The notes: generated by a model from the letters alone, not told the origin. A stretch of DNA of 64,000 nt from Flavobacterium panacis (GCF_024649945.1 NZ_JANKMS010000002.1:434001-498000), one strand, 5' to 3'; positions 24,613 through 33,949 are shown, numbered from the stretch's first letter. Translations and numbers: made by a program.

Positions 24613-26706
24613 TTATTTGAAATTCGAAATTCCTTCTTTCAACCATTGCAGATACTCTTCTGTACTAACGTAACTGATTGTTGGTTTATTATTATTTAAA
24701 TTATTTCCTTCTAAATCTGTAATCACGTACAATGGCTGTGTATTGGTTTTGTATTTAGAAATCATAAAATCAGTCCATTTATCACCAGCTGTAATGATTT
24801 TATCTCCTGCTTCAGTTGTAAATTGCTCTTCTTTCGGTAATTCACGTTTATCATCAACATAAAGAGAAATTAAAACCACATCGTTTTTAAGAATTGGTAA
24901 AACCGTAGGATCTGACCAGACATTATTTTCCATTTTTCGACAATTCACGCAAGCATAACCTGTAAAGTCAAGCATTATTGGCTTTTTAATTTCTTTCGCA
25001 TAAGCTAATCCATCTTCATAATCATGGAAAACCATAATACCATGCGGACCTAATTCAGCTCCAGCAGGAAGACCTTTTCCTGCTTCTGCAGAAACAGCTC
25101 CATTTCCTGAACCTCCAACTCCAAATGGACTTTCGCTATATTGCGGTGGTGGTGGGAAAGCACTAATTAATTTCAAAGGAGCTCCCCAAAGTCCTGGAAT
25201 TAAATACATCGTAAATACGAAAGTTAATAATCCTAAATACAATCTTCCAACAGAAATATGTTGTGTCGGACTATCATGAGGTAATGTAATTTTGCCGAAT
25301 AAATATAAGGTCATAGCTCCAAAAATGGCAATCCAGATTGCGATGAAAACTTCTCTTTCTAAGAAATGCAATTGCAATACCAAATCGGCATTAGACAAGA
25401 ATTTGAATGCTAAAGCTAATTCTAAAAATCCTAAAACTACTTTTACTGTATTCAGCCATCCTCCAGATTTTGGTAATGAATTCAACCATCCTGGAAACAT
25501 TGCAAATAACATAAACGGAAGTGCTAATGCAGAAGAGAATCCTAACATTCCAACAACTGGAGCAATTCCACCGTTTGAAGCTGCTTCAACTAATAAAGTT
25601 CCAACAATTGGTCCTGTACAAGAGAATGACACAATTGCCAAAGCCAAAGCCATAAACAAGATTCCGATTAATCCGCCTTTATCTGCTTGTTGATCTGCTT
25701 TATTCGCCCATGAATTTGGAAGCATAATTTCGAAAGCCCCCAAAAATGATGTAGCAAAAATAACTAAGATTACAAAGAAAATCAGGTTAAACCAAACATC
25801 TGTAGACAAAGCATTTAAAGCGTCTGCACCGAATATTTTAGTCACAATAAGACCCAAAACTACATAAATCGCAATAATTGAAAGTCCATAAATAATAGCA
25901 TTTCTAATTCCTTTTGCACGGCTTTTACTTTGTTTCGTAAAGAAACTCACTGTCATCGGAATCATTGGAAAAACACAAGGAGTTAACAAAGCTGCAAATC
26001 CAGATAAAAAGGCAATAAAAAAGATGGACCACAAACTTCTTGAAGGAGCTTGAGCAGGAGTTTCCGCATTTACTTTAGCCAATTCTTTATCTTTCTTTAT
26101 CACGTTTTCCACTTCAGCAGCAGGTGCTTTTGCAACAGTATCAACAGCAATTCCAACAGTTTTGGTTTCGTCTAATTTTGCTTCTGCTATAGCAGGAACT
26201 TCATTCATTTTAAAAGTTGAAGGAACTGCAATCGAGAATTTTTTACTTGAATTGATACACACCTCTTTACAAACCTGGAAATCAAAATCTACATCAACCG
26301 TTTTTAAGTTTGGGTTAATGATTTTTATTTCCTGTTCTATATGTGCTTTTCCTTCAAAAAAGGTTTCATTCACTTCAAAAACATCATTGTAAGCTGTTTT
26401 GGTTTTACCTTCTTTGGCTTTTCCAATTAACTCGTAATTTCCTTTTTGGTTTTTAAAAGATATTTCTAAAGCCAAAGGTCCGCCTTCTGGAGTAAACTGC
26501 GAATACATATGCCAGTCTTTCTCGATTACTGCATCGAAAATTAAAAGCGCGTTATTTCCTTTTTTTTCAATTTTAGAAGTCCATTTTACTGGCTCAAGTA
26601 TTTGAGCGTTACCTTTTGCAAAAGCAAAGAAAAACAACAGAAGTAAAACAGTTTTAGTCCAAATATTTCTTGACATATTGGTCTGGTAATTTTGAGTAAA
26701 GTTCAT
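24613..26706 (-). CDS. dsbD: DsbD-family thiol:disulfide interchange protein
   Basis: 697 residues. Residues 1-34 are a signal peptide; about 40-165 form the DsbD alpha-like (N-terminal) domain with Cys 146 and Cys 150 (CKEVC). From about 225 to 510 there are eight membrane segments with the conserved LTPCVFPMIPM (C244) and FSCTGPIVGT (C363). The C-terminal thioredoxin-like domain has ACVNCRKM (C586, C589). The chain passes electrons from cytoplasmic thioredoxin to periplasmic proteins. The start overlaps the stop of tilS by one base (TAATG), so the two are translationally coupled; the alternative start is ten codons in (MSRNIW). Confidence 0.92.
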   Translation of the reverse strand: MNFTQNYQTNMSRNIWTKTVLLLLFFFAFAKGNAQILEPVKWTSKIEKKGNNALLIFDAVIEKDWHMYSQFTPEGGPLALEISFKNQKGNYELIGKAKEGKTKTAYNDVFEVNETFFEGKAHIEQEIKIINPNLKTVDVDFDFQVCKEVCINSSKKFSIAVPSTFKMNEVPAIAEAKLDETKTVGIAVDTVAKAPAAEVENVIKKDKELAKVNAETPAQAPSRSLWSIFFIAFLSGFAALLTPCVFPMIPMTVSFFTKQSKSRAKGIRNAIIYGLSIIAIYVVLGLIVTKIFGADALNALSTDVWFNLIFFVILVIFATSFLGAFEIMLPNSWANKADQQADKGGLIGILFMALALAIVSFSCTGPIVGTLLVEAASNGGIAPVVGMLGFSSALALPFMLFAMFPGWLNSLPKSGGWLNTVKVVLGFLELALAFKFLSNADLVLQLHFLEREVFIAIWIAIFGAMTLYLFGKITLPHDSPTQHISVGRLYLGLLTFVFTMYLIPGLWGAPLKLISAFPPPPQYSESPFGVGGSGNGAVSAEAGKGLPAGAELGPHGIMVFHDYEDGLAYAKEIKKPIMLDFTGYACVNCRKMENNVWSDPTVLPILKNDVVLISLYVDDKRELPKEEQFTTEAGDKIITAGDKWTDFMISKYKTNTQPLYVITDLEGNNLNNNKPTISYVSTEEYLQWLKEGISNFK

Positions 26707-28016
26707 TATTGCAGTTCTATTTTAAGTATTTTATTTGTGGTCTTTTTAATTTTAAAGCGTTCATCTTGCCTCATTCCAACAATCCAGACAATCTGGTCGT
26801 TCGAACATAAAATCCAAGTTTTCTCTTTTTCGATTAAAGAAAGTTTTTCATCTTTAAAAAGCTTACTAACTTTTTTCGACTTTCCATTCATTCCAAAAGG
26901 CTGAAAAACATCTCCTTCTTTCCATTTACGTAATACCAAAGGAAAACGGATTTTATCGGCATCGACAAATATAACTCTATTTGAATCGAATGTTGTGTGA
27001 CCTACGTTACAAAGGCTCATTTTTAAGGGAAAATTAACTTCTGTATCGCTTTCATTAATTTCGTATTCCTCTTCTTCTGATGTTTCAGAAAACGGGCTTA
27101 AAATCAGGGTTTCTCTATTTTTAAGTAATCTGAATTCTTCTGAAAAAACTTGTTTTCCTGACTGTCCTTCTACTAAATCATAAATATCATTCCATGCAGA
27201 AAAACCAAATTCATTGAGCCATTGGTACAAATAAGATTTATAATTTGGCAGCTTTTTCAATTGATTCAAATCAAAATGAATATCTTCTTCAACTTCTTTA
27301 GCAACCTGCTGATAAATCATAATCGAAGCATCTTCCACCATTTCTTTTGATTCCTGAAGAAAAGATTGTGTTTTTTGAAAAGCATCTAAAAAATTTGGAT
27401 TGATTTCCTTTAAAATCGGAACCAAATTATGACGAATTTTATTTCTAAGATATTTTGTTGAAGCATTGCTGCTGTCTTCACGCCACTCTATTTTATTTTC
27501 TTCAGCATATTTCAAAATTTCTTCTCTTGAAAAAGGCAAAAGCGGACGTATAATTCTATCATTTTGCTCTGGAATCCCTGTCAAACCTTCTAAACCTGTT
27601 CCGCGTGTTAAGTTGATTATGAAAGTTTCCAGATTATCATCGGCATGATGAGCAGTCAAAATATAATCGAAGTTTTTTTCTTCTAATAATTCATAAAACC
27701 AACTGTAACGAAGTTCTCTCGCCGCAACTTGTGTTGATAATTTATAATCTTTAGCGAAAGCTTCTGTATCAAAATGTGTAGAAAAAATTGGGATGTTATT
27801 TTGATCACAATAGTTTTGAATAAATTCCTGATCGCCAAAACTTTCTAACCCACGAAGTTGAAAATTGCAATGCAAAACTGCAATCTCATACGGAAGTTTA
27901 TGCAACAAGTGCAATAAAACCATACTATCTAATCCGCCACTAACAGCCAGAAAAAGTTTTTTTTCTGCTAAAAAGGGAAATTTCGAAACGATATGATTTT
28001 GGAATTTTGAAAACAT
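26706..28016 (-). CDS. tilS: tRNA(Ile)-lysidine synthase
   Basis: 436 residues. The N-type ATP pyrophosphatase PP-loop is LAVSGGLDSMVLL (residues 23-35), followed by TAHHADDNLETFIINLTRGT and the family-typical EDSSNASTKYLRNKIRHNL. The C-terminal TilS substrate-binding domain (LVLRKWKEGDVFQPFGMNGK, KVSKLFKDEK) is complete. The enzyme modifies cytidine 34 of the CAU-anticodon tRNA to lysidine, an essential step for AUA decoding. It is followed by dsbD with a 1-bp overlap. Confidence 0.96.
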   Translation of the reverse strand: MFSKFQNHIVSKFPFLAEKKLFLAVSGGLDSMVLLHLLHKLPYEIAVLHCNFQLRGLESFGDQEFIQNYCDQNNIPIFSTHFDTEAFAKDYKLSTQVAARELRYSWFYELLEEKNFDYILTAHHADDNLETFIINLTRGTGLEGLTGIPEQNDRIIRPLLPFSREEILKYAEENKIEWREDSSNASTKYLRNKIRHNLVPILKEINPNFLDAFQKTQSFLQESKEMVEDASIMIYQQVAKEVEEDIHFDLNQLKKLPNYKSYLYQWLNEFGFSAWNDIYDLVEGQSGKQVFSEEFRLLKNRETLILSPFSETSEEEEYEINESDTEVNFPLKMSLCNVGHTTFDSNRVIFVDADKIRFPLVLRKWKEGDVFQPFGMNGKSKKVSKLFKDEKLSLIEKEKTWILCSNDQIVWIVGMRQDERFKIKKTTNKILKIELQ

Positions 28017-28159
28017 TTGATAAAATTAAAAAATTAAATTCGATCTATTTTTAAATGAAATGTTAAGCGTTGGATTTATTTTTTTTGCCACGAATTACTT
28101 CGTCTATTCGCTATCGCTCGGGTCACGAATTATTTTTTATGCTGCAGGTGTATAATTTT

Positions 28160-28293
28160 GCCACAAATTACACAAATTTTCACGAATTATTTTTTTGCCA
28201 CAGATTAAAAAGATTCTCACAGATTTTAATCCTTTTAATCTGCGGCTATTTAGTTAGAGAAAATAATTTGTGAAAATTTGTGTAATTTGTGGC
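28160..28293. repeat. Nested palindromic repeat (CACAAATT family)
   Basis: Arms 28160-28193 and 28260-28293 are inverted copies with one mismatch in 34 bp (from GCCACAAATTACACAAA). Between them lies a second inverted pair, GCCACAGATTAAAAAG at 28198 and CTTTTAATCTGCGGC at about 28234-28248. The same words recur at 46021-46277 and 49240-49440. It separates tilS and pabB; the 28017-28302 gap holds no gene. Confidence 0.75.
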
Positions 28294-28302
28294 TAAAAAA
28301 AA

Positions 28303-29589
28303 CTACTGCAAAACTTCATGCATTGCTTTGGCTTTCAATAAGCATTCTTCGTATTCTTTTTCTGGAATGGACAAGGACGTAATAGCGCTTCCAACTGAAA
28401 ATGAAACATACTTATTTTCCTGATTGTATAAAATACTTCTGATTACGACATTAAAATCAAAATCTCCTTCAGGCGTAAAATAACCAATTGCTCCACTGTA
28501 CAATCCTCTTTTGGTTTCTTCTAGATTCTCTACAATTTCCATTACAGAAATTTTTGGCGCACCTGTCATACTTCCCATTGGAAAAGTTGTTTTCAAAACA
28601 TCTACAGCTGAATACTGCGAATCTAGCTTGGAAGTTACCGTAGAAATCATCTGATGCACTTGAAGAAAAGAATAAATTCCGCAAAGTTCCTCGACCACAA
28701 CAGAACCCTTTTGAGCAGTATGTGATAAATCATTCCGAACCAAATCGGTTATCATGATATTTTCTGCGCGTTCTTTTGCATCTGAAACTAAAGTATCTTT
28801 TGATTTTTCATCTTCAACTGGATCCGAAAAACGTTTGGAAGTTCCCTTTATTGGTTGCGAAATAATCTTATCTCCAACTTTGGTCAAATAACGTTCTGGT
28901 GATGCTGAGAGTAAATATTGTTTGTGATTTTTAAAGAAAACAGCAAATGGTGCCTGCGAGATCTCATTCAGTTTCTCAAACTTTTCTAATGGATTTATAA
29001 TTGCATTTTCAGCATAAAATTCCATGCAAAAATTCGCCTCGTACATATCACCAATATGAATATGTTCCAGCATTTTATTCACCTTTTCAACATACAAATC
29101 CTTCGAAATACGTTGCTTGATTTCAAGTTTATTTTCGCTCTCAAAAATACTCTTTTCTTCCTTACTGATCTCATTAAAATCCTCTTCTACCTCATCATCA
29201 CAAAGCATTAAATACTGAATTTCAAGTTCTTTCCCTTTTAAAATAAAAATCTTTTTGGGTTGAAAGAAAAACAAATCGGGAAAATTTAAACCATCAAAAT
29301 TATTGGATTGAAGATTTTCAGTATCATTCTTTAAATCATAAGAAAGATAGCCAAAAAGCCAGTCTTTTGTATTTTGCTGATATTGTTTTAAATCTTCAAA
29401 AGCATTGTAGTAATCTGTTTTTAAAGAAGTAAAAGCATCAACTGCCAATATACAATCGAAATTAGAATATTGCTGTGGATAAGAATTGCTGTCTAAAAAA
29501 ATGACTTCGCGAAATTGCTGCGCCCAACTTAAAAGCTGTTCTTTAAACAGTTTCGGATTGGCAATATTTTTATGAATGGAAACTCTCAA
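28303..29589 (-). CDS. pabB: Aminodeoxychorismate synthase component I (PabB-like)
   Basis: 428 residues of the chorismate-binding (anthranilate synthase component I) family. The diagnostic PIKGTSKR (residues 246-253) carries the Lys that separates PabB from TrpE (Ala there) and acts as nucleophile. Other conserved blocks are GDMYEANFCM, LLSASPERYL, ENIMITDLVRNDLS, TTFPMGSMTGAPKI and GLYSGAIGYF. It makes 4-amino-4-deoxychorismate for folate, with a glutamine amidotransferase subunit encoded elsewhere. The N-terminal 110 residues are divergent but of the usual length. Confidence 0.92.
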   Translation of the reverse strand: MRVSIHKNIANPKLFKEQLLSWAQQFREVIFLDSNSYPQQYSNFDCILAVDAFTSLKTDYYNAFEDLKQYQQNTKDWLFGYLSYDLKNDTENLQSNNFDGLNFPDLFFFQPKKIFILKGKELEIQYLMLCDDEVEEDFNEISKEEKSIFESENKLEIKQRISKDLYVEKVNKMLEHIHIGDMYEANFCMEFYAENAIINPLEKFEKLNEISQAPFAVFFKNHKQYLLSASPERYLTKVGDKIISQPIKGTSKRFSDPVEDEKSKDTLVSDAKERAENIMITDLVRNDLSHTAQKGSVVVEELCGIYSFLQVHQMISTVTSKLDSQYSAVDVLKTTFPMGSMTGAPKISVMEIVENLEETKRGLYSGAIGYFTPEGDFDFNVVIRSILYNQENKYVSFSVGSAITSLSIPEKEYEECLLKAKAMHEVLQ

Positions 29590-29720
29590 AAAAGGTAATT
29601 TTAAAGTTCAAAATTACGACAAAATTCTGTGATTACTGAAAACCAAAAAAAATAACCACAGGATTCGAATTATATTATAAAACTGTTAAAAAGACCTCTA
29701 TTTAATAAGAAAAAAATCGT

Positions 29721-29728
29721 TATATTTG
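29721..29728 (+). promoter_or_regulatory. Candidate -7 box upstream of the DoxX gene
   Basis: TATATTTG matches TAnnTTTG. It would leave a 5' leader of about 150 nt before ATG 29889, in which I see no clear structure. No convincing -33 TTG is at the right distance. Confidence 0.35.
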
Positions 29729-29888
29729 ATATACAATTAGATTAATCCCAAAAGAGCTTTATTTTAATTGTAAAATCCTTAGAAAAGAACCCCAAAATAA
29801 ATAATTTGTGATTCTAATTTGAGCTTTAGATTGCATCTTTTCCAATAACTTAATTATATTTTTTAACCCTTAAAAAATCCTAAGTATT

Positions 29889-30263
29889 ATGAAAATTGCC
29901 ACAATTATTGTCCGTGTTTTAATTGGTCTTTTGCTACTTTTTGCCTCTATCAGTTACTTTTTCCATTTAATGCCTGAACCTGAAACCACAGGAAATTTCA
30001 AAGCTTTTAATGTAGGTTTAATGGCTTCAACGTATTTAATACCGTTGGCTAAATCAATTGAGTTGCTTTCCGGAATTGCATTTGTAACTGGGCGTTATGT
30101 CACTTTAGCCAATATCTTGATCTTACCTATTACGGTAAATATTTTGTTTATCAATTACTTTCTTACTCCAGAAGGTCTGCCCCTTGCGGCACTTCTATTC
30201 CTAGGAAATTTATTTCTGATTTACAGATATTGGGATAATTACAAAAGTGTTTTTACCGCATAA
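29889..30263 (+). CDS. DoxX-like inner-membrane protein
   Basis: 124 residues with four hydrophobic helices (about 5-24, 44-66, 74-91 and 96-116). The first reads IIVRVLIGLLLLFASISYFF, and the second pair carries SIELLSGIAFVTGRYVTLAN, as in the DoxX/DoxD superfamily. The N-terminal ARVLIGLLFL-type opening and the central ELLSG are family hallmarks. These proteins are thought to take part in redox or thiosulfate-linked membrane processes, but this short subgroup is uncharacterised. It is a single gene with a shared terminator downstream. Confidence 0.8.
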   Translation: MKIATIIVRVLIGLLLLFASISYFFHLMPEPETTGNFKAFNVGLMASTYLIPLAKSIELLSGIAFVTGRYVTLANILILPITVNILFINYFLTPEGLPLAALLFLGNLFLIYRYWDNYKSVFTA

Positions 30264-30284
30264 TTCATTTTCAATTTAAAAATA

Positions 30285-30313
30285 AAACCCGACAGCAAAA
30301 AACTGTCGGGTTT
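30285..30313. terminator. Bidirectional terminator between doxX-like and lipocalin genes
   Basis: AAACCCGACAG (30285-30295) pairs with CTGTCGGGTTT (30303-30313), loop CAAAAAA. It lies between two convergent genes. Confidence 0.8.
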
Positions 30314-30317
30314 CTTA

Positions 30318-30860
30318 TTAATTTACTTTATCATGCTTTACCCATACCAAATCGGTTACTTTATAACCAATTTCTTGAGCTTTGATGAGAAAATCTGCTT
30401 TTACACTTTCTGGAATTGTTTGTTCTCTGGAAAGTATCCACATGTATTTTAAACTTTCTCCAGCCACTAGTGCGTATTTATAATCTGAATCGATTGCTAC
30501 GACATTGTAACCAGAATAAAAAGGACCAAAAAATGAGACTTTCAGCATACCAATATTGTCTTTTTTGACAAATCTAGCTTTCCCGACACTTTGTTCCCAT
30601 TTGTCTTTTTTGACATTATAGCCCTTATTATCGACTTTTATAGTATTATCTTCGTTTAAAGAATATTCGGCCGTTACATTGTTCAAATCTCTTTCCCATT
30701 TGTAATCTAATCTGGCAATTTCGTACCATTTTCCGAGATATTTTTTGCTGTCAAAGTTGGTAACAGCTTGCGCGTTTTTAGGAATTCCTCCACCGCAAGA
30801 GTACAATGCGATTCCAATTCCTGCTCCAATTAAAACCGGAACAATATATTTAGTTCTCAT
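30318..30860 (-). CDS. blc: Lipocalin (Blc-type) lipoprotein
   Basis: 180 residues. The lipobox LYSC puts the acylated Cys at about residue 22, so it should be anchored in a membrane like E. coli Blc. The lipocalin signature GKWYEIARLDYKWERDL (from residue 43) is perfect, followed by VTAEYSLNEDNTIKVDNKG, SFFGPFYSGYNVVAID, and the closing YMWILSREQTIPE. Bacterial lipocalins bind lysophospholipids or fatty acids during envelope stress. A single gene on the minus strand. Confidence 0.93.
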   Translation of the reverse strand: MRTKYIVPVLIGAGIGIALYSCGGGIPKNAQAVTNFDSKKYLGKWYEIARLDYKWERDLNNVTAEYSLNEDNTIKVDNKGYNVKKDKWEQSVGKARFVKKDNIGMLKVSFFGPFYSGYNVVAIDSDYKYALVAGESLKYMWILSREQTIPESVKADFLIKAQEIGYKVTDLVWVKHDKVN

Positions 30861-30965
30861 AATGCTATCTTTTTAATTATCATAAAGATACCACCAGAAC
30901 TACACATCTAATTTACAAAATTATTTTTGATTATTATATTATATAAAGCTTAAAAATAACGCATA

Positions 30966-30993
30966 AAAAAACCGTCAGAATATCTGACGGTTT
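30966..30993 (-). terminator. lpdA terminator
   Basis: AAACCGTCAGA (30969-30979) pairs with TCTGACGGTTT (30983-30993). On the minus strand the stem is followed by six T residues just past the lpdA stop. Confidence 0.8.
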
Positions 30994-31013
30994 GAAATAT
31001 CTTAAAACGTAAA

Positions 31014-32417
31014 TTATACGTGTAAAGCTCTATTTTCTGTAGCTGCCAATGCTGCTTCTTTTACCGCTTCCGCGAATGTTGGGTGCGCGTGGCTCATTCT
31101 TGAAATATCTTCAGCAGACGCTTTGAATTCCATTGCAGTAACCGCTTCAGCAATTAAATCTGCAGTTCGAGCACCAATCATGTGAACTCCTAAAACCTCA
31201 TCTGTTTTCTCATCAGCAAGGATTTTTACAAATCCGTCTAAGTCAGCACTTGCTCTTGCACGTCCTAAAGCTTTGAATGGGAAACTTCCAGATTTGTATT
31301 TTACTCCAGCCGCTTTTAATTGCTCTTCCGTTTGCCCAACTGCAGCAACTTCTGGCCAAGTGTACACTACACCAGGAATTAAGTTGTAATCGATATGCGG
31401 CTTTTGACCTGCTAAGATTTCAGCAACCATTACTCCTTCTTCTTCCGCTTTGTGCGCTAACATTGCTCCACGAACAACATCACCAATTGCGTAGATATTT
31501 GGAGTACTAGTTTGTAAATGATCGTTTACTTCAACTTGACCTCTGTCTGAAATTTTAACTCCAGCTTTGTCAGCGTTTAATCCGTCTGTGTAAGGACGAC
31601 GACCAACAGAAACTAATGAATAATCTCCTTCAAGAGTGATCGTTTCTCCTTTTGCGTTTTCAGCTTGAACTGTAACAGCATCACCGTTTCTTTCAACTGA
31701 TTTTACTTTGTGAGAAACGTAGAATTTCATTCCTTGTTTTTTCAACACTTTAGTCAATTCTTTAGAAAGTGCTCCGTCCATTCCTGGAATAATTCTATCC
31801 ATGAATTCAACTACAGAAACCTGAGCTCCTAAACGAAGGTAAACTTGTCCAAGCTCGATTCCGATAACACCTCCACCGATAATAACCAAGTGTTTTGGAA
31901 CTTCTTTTAAAGCCAAAGCTTCAGTAGAAGTGATGATTCTTTCTTTATCAATTTTGATGAATGGTAAAGAAGATGGTTTTGATCCTGTAGCAATTACAGT
32001 ATATTTTGCTTCGATAGTTTCTGAAGTTCCGTCAGCTTTTGCAACAGCGATGTGAGTTGCGTCTACGAATGAACCTAAACCATTGAAAACAGTAATTTTA
32101 TTTTTATCCATTAAGTAGTTGATTCCACCTACGGTTTGATCTACAACGGCTTGTTTGCGCGCAATCATTTTCTCTAAATTGATTTTTACATCACCCGAAA
32201 CTTCGATTCCGTGATCAGCAAAATGTGCAATTTCAGCATAATGATGAGAAGATGATAATAATGCTTTTGAAGGAATACAACCTACGTTAAGGCAAGTTCC
32301 GCCTAATGAATTATATTTTTCTACAATAGCAGTTTTGAAACCTAATTGTGCGCAACGAATTGCTGATACATATCCGCCAGGACCTGAACCTATAATGACT
32401 ACGTCAAATGAACTCAT
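31014..32417 (-). CDS. lpdA: Dihydrolipoyl dehydrogenase (E3)
   Basis: 467 residues. FAD site VVIIGSGPGGYVSAIRCAQL; redox-active disulfide GGTCLNVGCIPSK (C42, C47); NAD site VIIGGGVIGIELGQVY; second FAD block NIYAIGDVVRGAMLAH; C-terminal dimer interface with the active-site His-Glu pair (MSHAHPTFAEAVKEA). It reoxidises lipoamide in pyruvate, 2-oxoglutarate and branched-chain oxo-acid dehydrogenase complexes and in the glycine cleavage system. It stands alone, away from the E1/E2 genes, which is common in Flavobacteria. Confidence 0.97.
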   Translation of the reverse strand: MSSFDVVIIGSGPGGYVSAIRCAQLGFKTAIVEKYNSLGGTCLNVGCIPSKALLSSSHHYAEIAHFADHGIEVSGDVKINLEKMIARKQAVVDQTVGGINYLMDKNKITVFNGLGSFVDATHIAVAKADGTSETIEAKYTVIATGSKPSSLPFIKIDKERIITSTEALALKEVPKHLVIIGGGVIGIELGQVYLRLGAQVSVVEFMDRIIPGMDGALSKELTKVLKKQGMKFYVSHKVKSVERNGDAVTVQAENAKGETITLEGDYSLVSVGRRPYTDGLNADKAGVKISDRGQVEVNDHLQTSTPNIYAIGDVVRGAMLAHKAEEEGVMVAEILAGQKPHIDYNLIPGVVYTWPEVAAVGQTEEQLKAAGVKYKSGSFPFKALGRARASADLDGFVKILADEKTDEVLGVHMIGARTADLIAEAVTAMEFKASAEDISRMSHAHPTFAEAVKEAALAATENRALHV

Positions 32418-32445
32418 AGTTTTGTCTTTTTTATTTTAAGCGTCA

Positions 32446-32453
32446 CAAATTTA
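32446..32453 (-). promoter_or_regulatory. Candidate -7 box of lpdA
   Basis: On the minus strand this reads TAAATTTG, a match to TAnnTTTG, about 29 bp before the lpdA start. No clear -33 element. Confidence 0.4.
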
Positions 32454-32562
32454 AGGAATAAAGTTTTGTTTGGAGTTTAATTTTCAATGTTTTTTGTGTG
32501 AAATTTTGGGCTTGGTGTTGCCACGAAGACGCTAGGGCACAAAGTTTTTTTTTGCGTTATGA

Positions 32563-32662
32563 GTTTAACCGCAAAGGGTGGTATGTTTTTACGCAAAGTT
32601 CGCTAAGGTTCATCTTTTAGCTGAGATTTGCTCGCAAAGTCGCTAAGACGCAAAGTATTTTT
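32563..32662. repeat. Degenerate GCAAAG-rich interspersed repeat, copy A
   Basis: The block reads TTAACCGCAAAG, then ACGCAAAGTTCGCTAAGG, then CTCGCAAAGTCGCTAAGACG. The same order of words occurs at 33758-33844 and 49127-49223. The 32418-32724 gap that holds it contains no gene; another CACGAAGACGCTAGGGCAC fragment of the family sits at 32522. Confidence 0.55.
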
Positions 32663-32724
32663 GAATTGCCTTAAGCTTTAGCTTGACGAAATTCATTTTA
32701 GAACTTTAAACCACTCAAACAATT

Positions 32725-33057
32725 TTAGTCTTTAACTTTTTTAATTAATTCAAACAATCTTTTAATAGGCCATATAAGTTCATCCTGATCACAACTGTAT
32801 TCTTCAATTTCACCAAAAACTGTGTAATCACAAATATTAAAACCTTCTTCTATATCATTGTACCAAATTATCTTACTACCACAAATAGCAACAACCCAAA
32901 AACCACCACCCATTTCACCGTATTCCTTTTCCTGCCATTTAATCGGGATTATTTTAATCAAGTTCCAAAAATCCTTCTCCTTTTCTGTTAAATCATTTTC
33001 ACTCTTTCTAATTTCTCCATAAAGCTCATTCAGCGTTATTGGTTGCCAATTTTCCAT
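32725..33057 (-). CDS. Hypothetical protein (110 aa)
   Basis: A cytoplasmic, acidic protein with many aromatic residues: LTEKEKDFWNLIKIIPIKWQ, GGGFWVVAICGSKIIWYNDI, and FNICDYTVFGEIEEYSCDQD. The pattern of a bulky W-rich beta sheet resembles small SUKH/SMI1- or Imm-type proteins, but no clear match is seen. It is a single gene between repeat blocks, with a TATTC-rich 160-bp gap to the toxin gene. Confidence 0.65.
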   Translation of the reverse strand: MENWQPITLNELYGEIRKSENDLTEKEKDFWNLIKIIPIKWQEKEYGEMGGGFWVVAICGSKIIWYNDIEEGFNICDYTVFGEIEEYSCDQDELIWPIKRLFELIKKVKD

Positions 33058-33166
33058 AGTTAATTCTACTTCGTTTTTTTAAACTTAAATTTAATTTTTT
33101 CTTTGCGAATTAACGCCTTTGCGAGATTAAAAATTAGAATATCAAAATCTTAGCATCTTAAAAAAA

Positions 33167-33465
33167 TCAAGGCTTATTTTCAGGATTTCTTGAAGTGTGA
33201 AATACAGAATAAATAATTATTTCGGTTCCGATGATCTCGTAAATAATAACAAAGGGAAATTTAACCAAAGTATTTCTCGATAACCTGGTTTCTTTTTTAT
33301 TTCGAATAATTCGGGATTTGTTTTTAGAACTTTGAGATAAGATCTCAAATAACTTAGAAATTGCTTTCCTAAACCTTTACTTCTACTTTCATAGAATTCG
33401 ATAGATTCATCAATTTCTTTTTCTGCTAATGGCAGAATTTTGATTTTAAAAACCATATTTCGCAT
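33167..33465 (-). pseudogene. ParE/RelE-family toxin gene with a frameshift
   Basis: The frame from 33465 reads FKIKILPLAEKEIDESIEFY, the typical ParE opening, with KGLGKQFLSYLRSYLKVL and a PGYRE motif, then derails into LWLNFPLLLFTRSSEPK and stops at 33217. In the next frame the same DNA continues as LVKFPFVIIYEIIGTEIIIY and SVFHTSRNPENKP to a stop at 33167-33169, which is the normal ParE C-terminus. A one-base deletion near 33271-33274 therefore splits the gene; restored, it would encode about 99 residues. The start overlaps the antitoxin end. The truncated 82-residue product lacks the last strands, so it is probably inactive, unless the break is a sequencing error. Confidence 0.75.
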
Positions 33466-33691
33466 TCAATCGTTGCTCTGCTTCTTCCCAAGAACTTGCC
33501 TGTATTTCTCCAGACAAATATTTTTCTCTTTCTTCAGCAACTAAATTGTAATGCGAATTAGGAACAATTGACTCTTTTTCATCATGATTAATAGCATCAA
33601 AAAAACTTTCCAAAATCTCTAATTTCGAATCGTCATTTATGAATTTTCCAAAATCATTTATAAGCTTGCGTCTTAATTCCTTCGTTTCCAT
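33446..33691 (-). CDS. Antitoxin of the ParE/RelE-type module (addiction module family)
   Basis: 81 residues from ATG 33691 (METKELRRKLINDFGKFI), or 88 from 33712. The middle is a helix with LEILESFFDAINHDE, and the C-terminus EIQASSWEEAEQRLNAKYGF is the toxin-binding tail typical of the short antitoxins paired with ParE-like toxins (TIGR02574-like/PF09720-type), with the conserved W-x-E-x-x-x-R/K pattern. Its last codons overlap the toxin start by about 20 bp, the normal arrangement. No DNA-binding domain is obvious. Confidence 0.75.
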   Translation of the reverse strand: METKELRRKLINDFGKFINDDSKLEILESFFDAINHDEKESIVPNSHYNLVAEEREKYLSGEIQASSWEEAEQRLNAKYGF

Positions 33692-33757
33692 TTTGATTTT
33701 ATTTAAACTCAAATTTAAGTTTTTTACTAATTGAAATGTGTTAAGGGTTTCTAATTT

Positions 33758-33844
33758 TTAACCGCAAAAACACTAAGGTTTATGCAATGCTCGCTAAGGT
33801 TGTTTTTTAATCTCGCAAAGACGCTAAGTCGCAAAGTATTTTTT
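33758..33844. repeat. Degenerate GCAAAG-rich interspersed repeat, copy B
   Basis: TTAACCGCAAAAACACTAAG, then GCTCGCTAAGGTTG, then AATCTCGCAAAGACGCTAAG. The same word order occurs at 32563-32662 and 49127-49223. It lies between the antitoxin and lrp genes; next to it (about 33849-33876) is a TCATTTCGACGAAGGAGAAATGA palindrome-like word. Confidence 0.55.
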
Positions 33845-33949
33845 CAAAGTATGTCATTTCGACGAAGGAGAAATGACAAAAACTGCGTTTAGTAATTCAG
33901 ACAAAGAAAAGAAAACTTAGAATCTTAGTATCTCAGAACCTTAGCAACT

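Noticed and set aside
28070..28273. Short frame between tilS and pabB
   Set aside because: It consists of repeat sequence with inverted copies.
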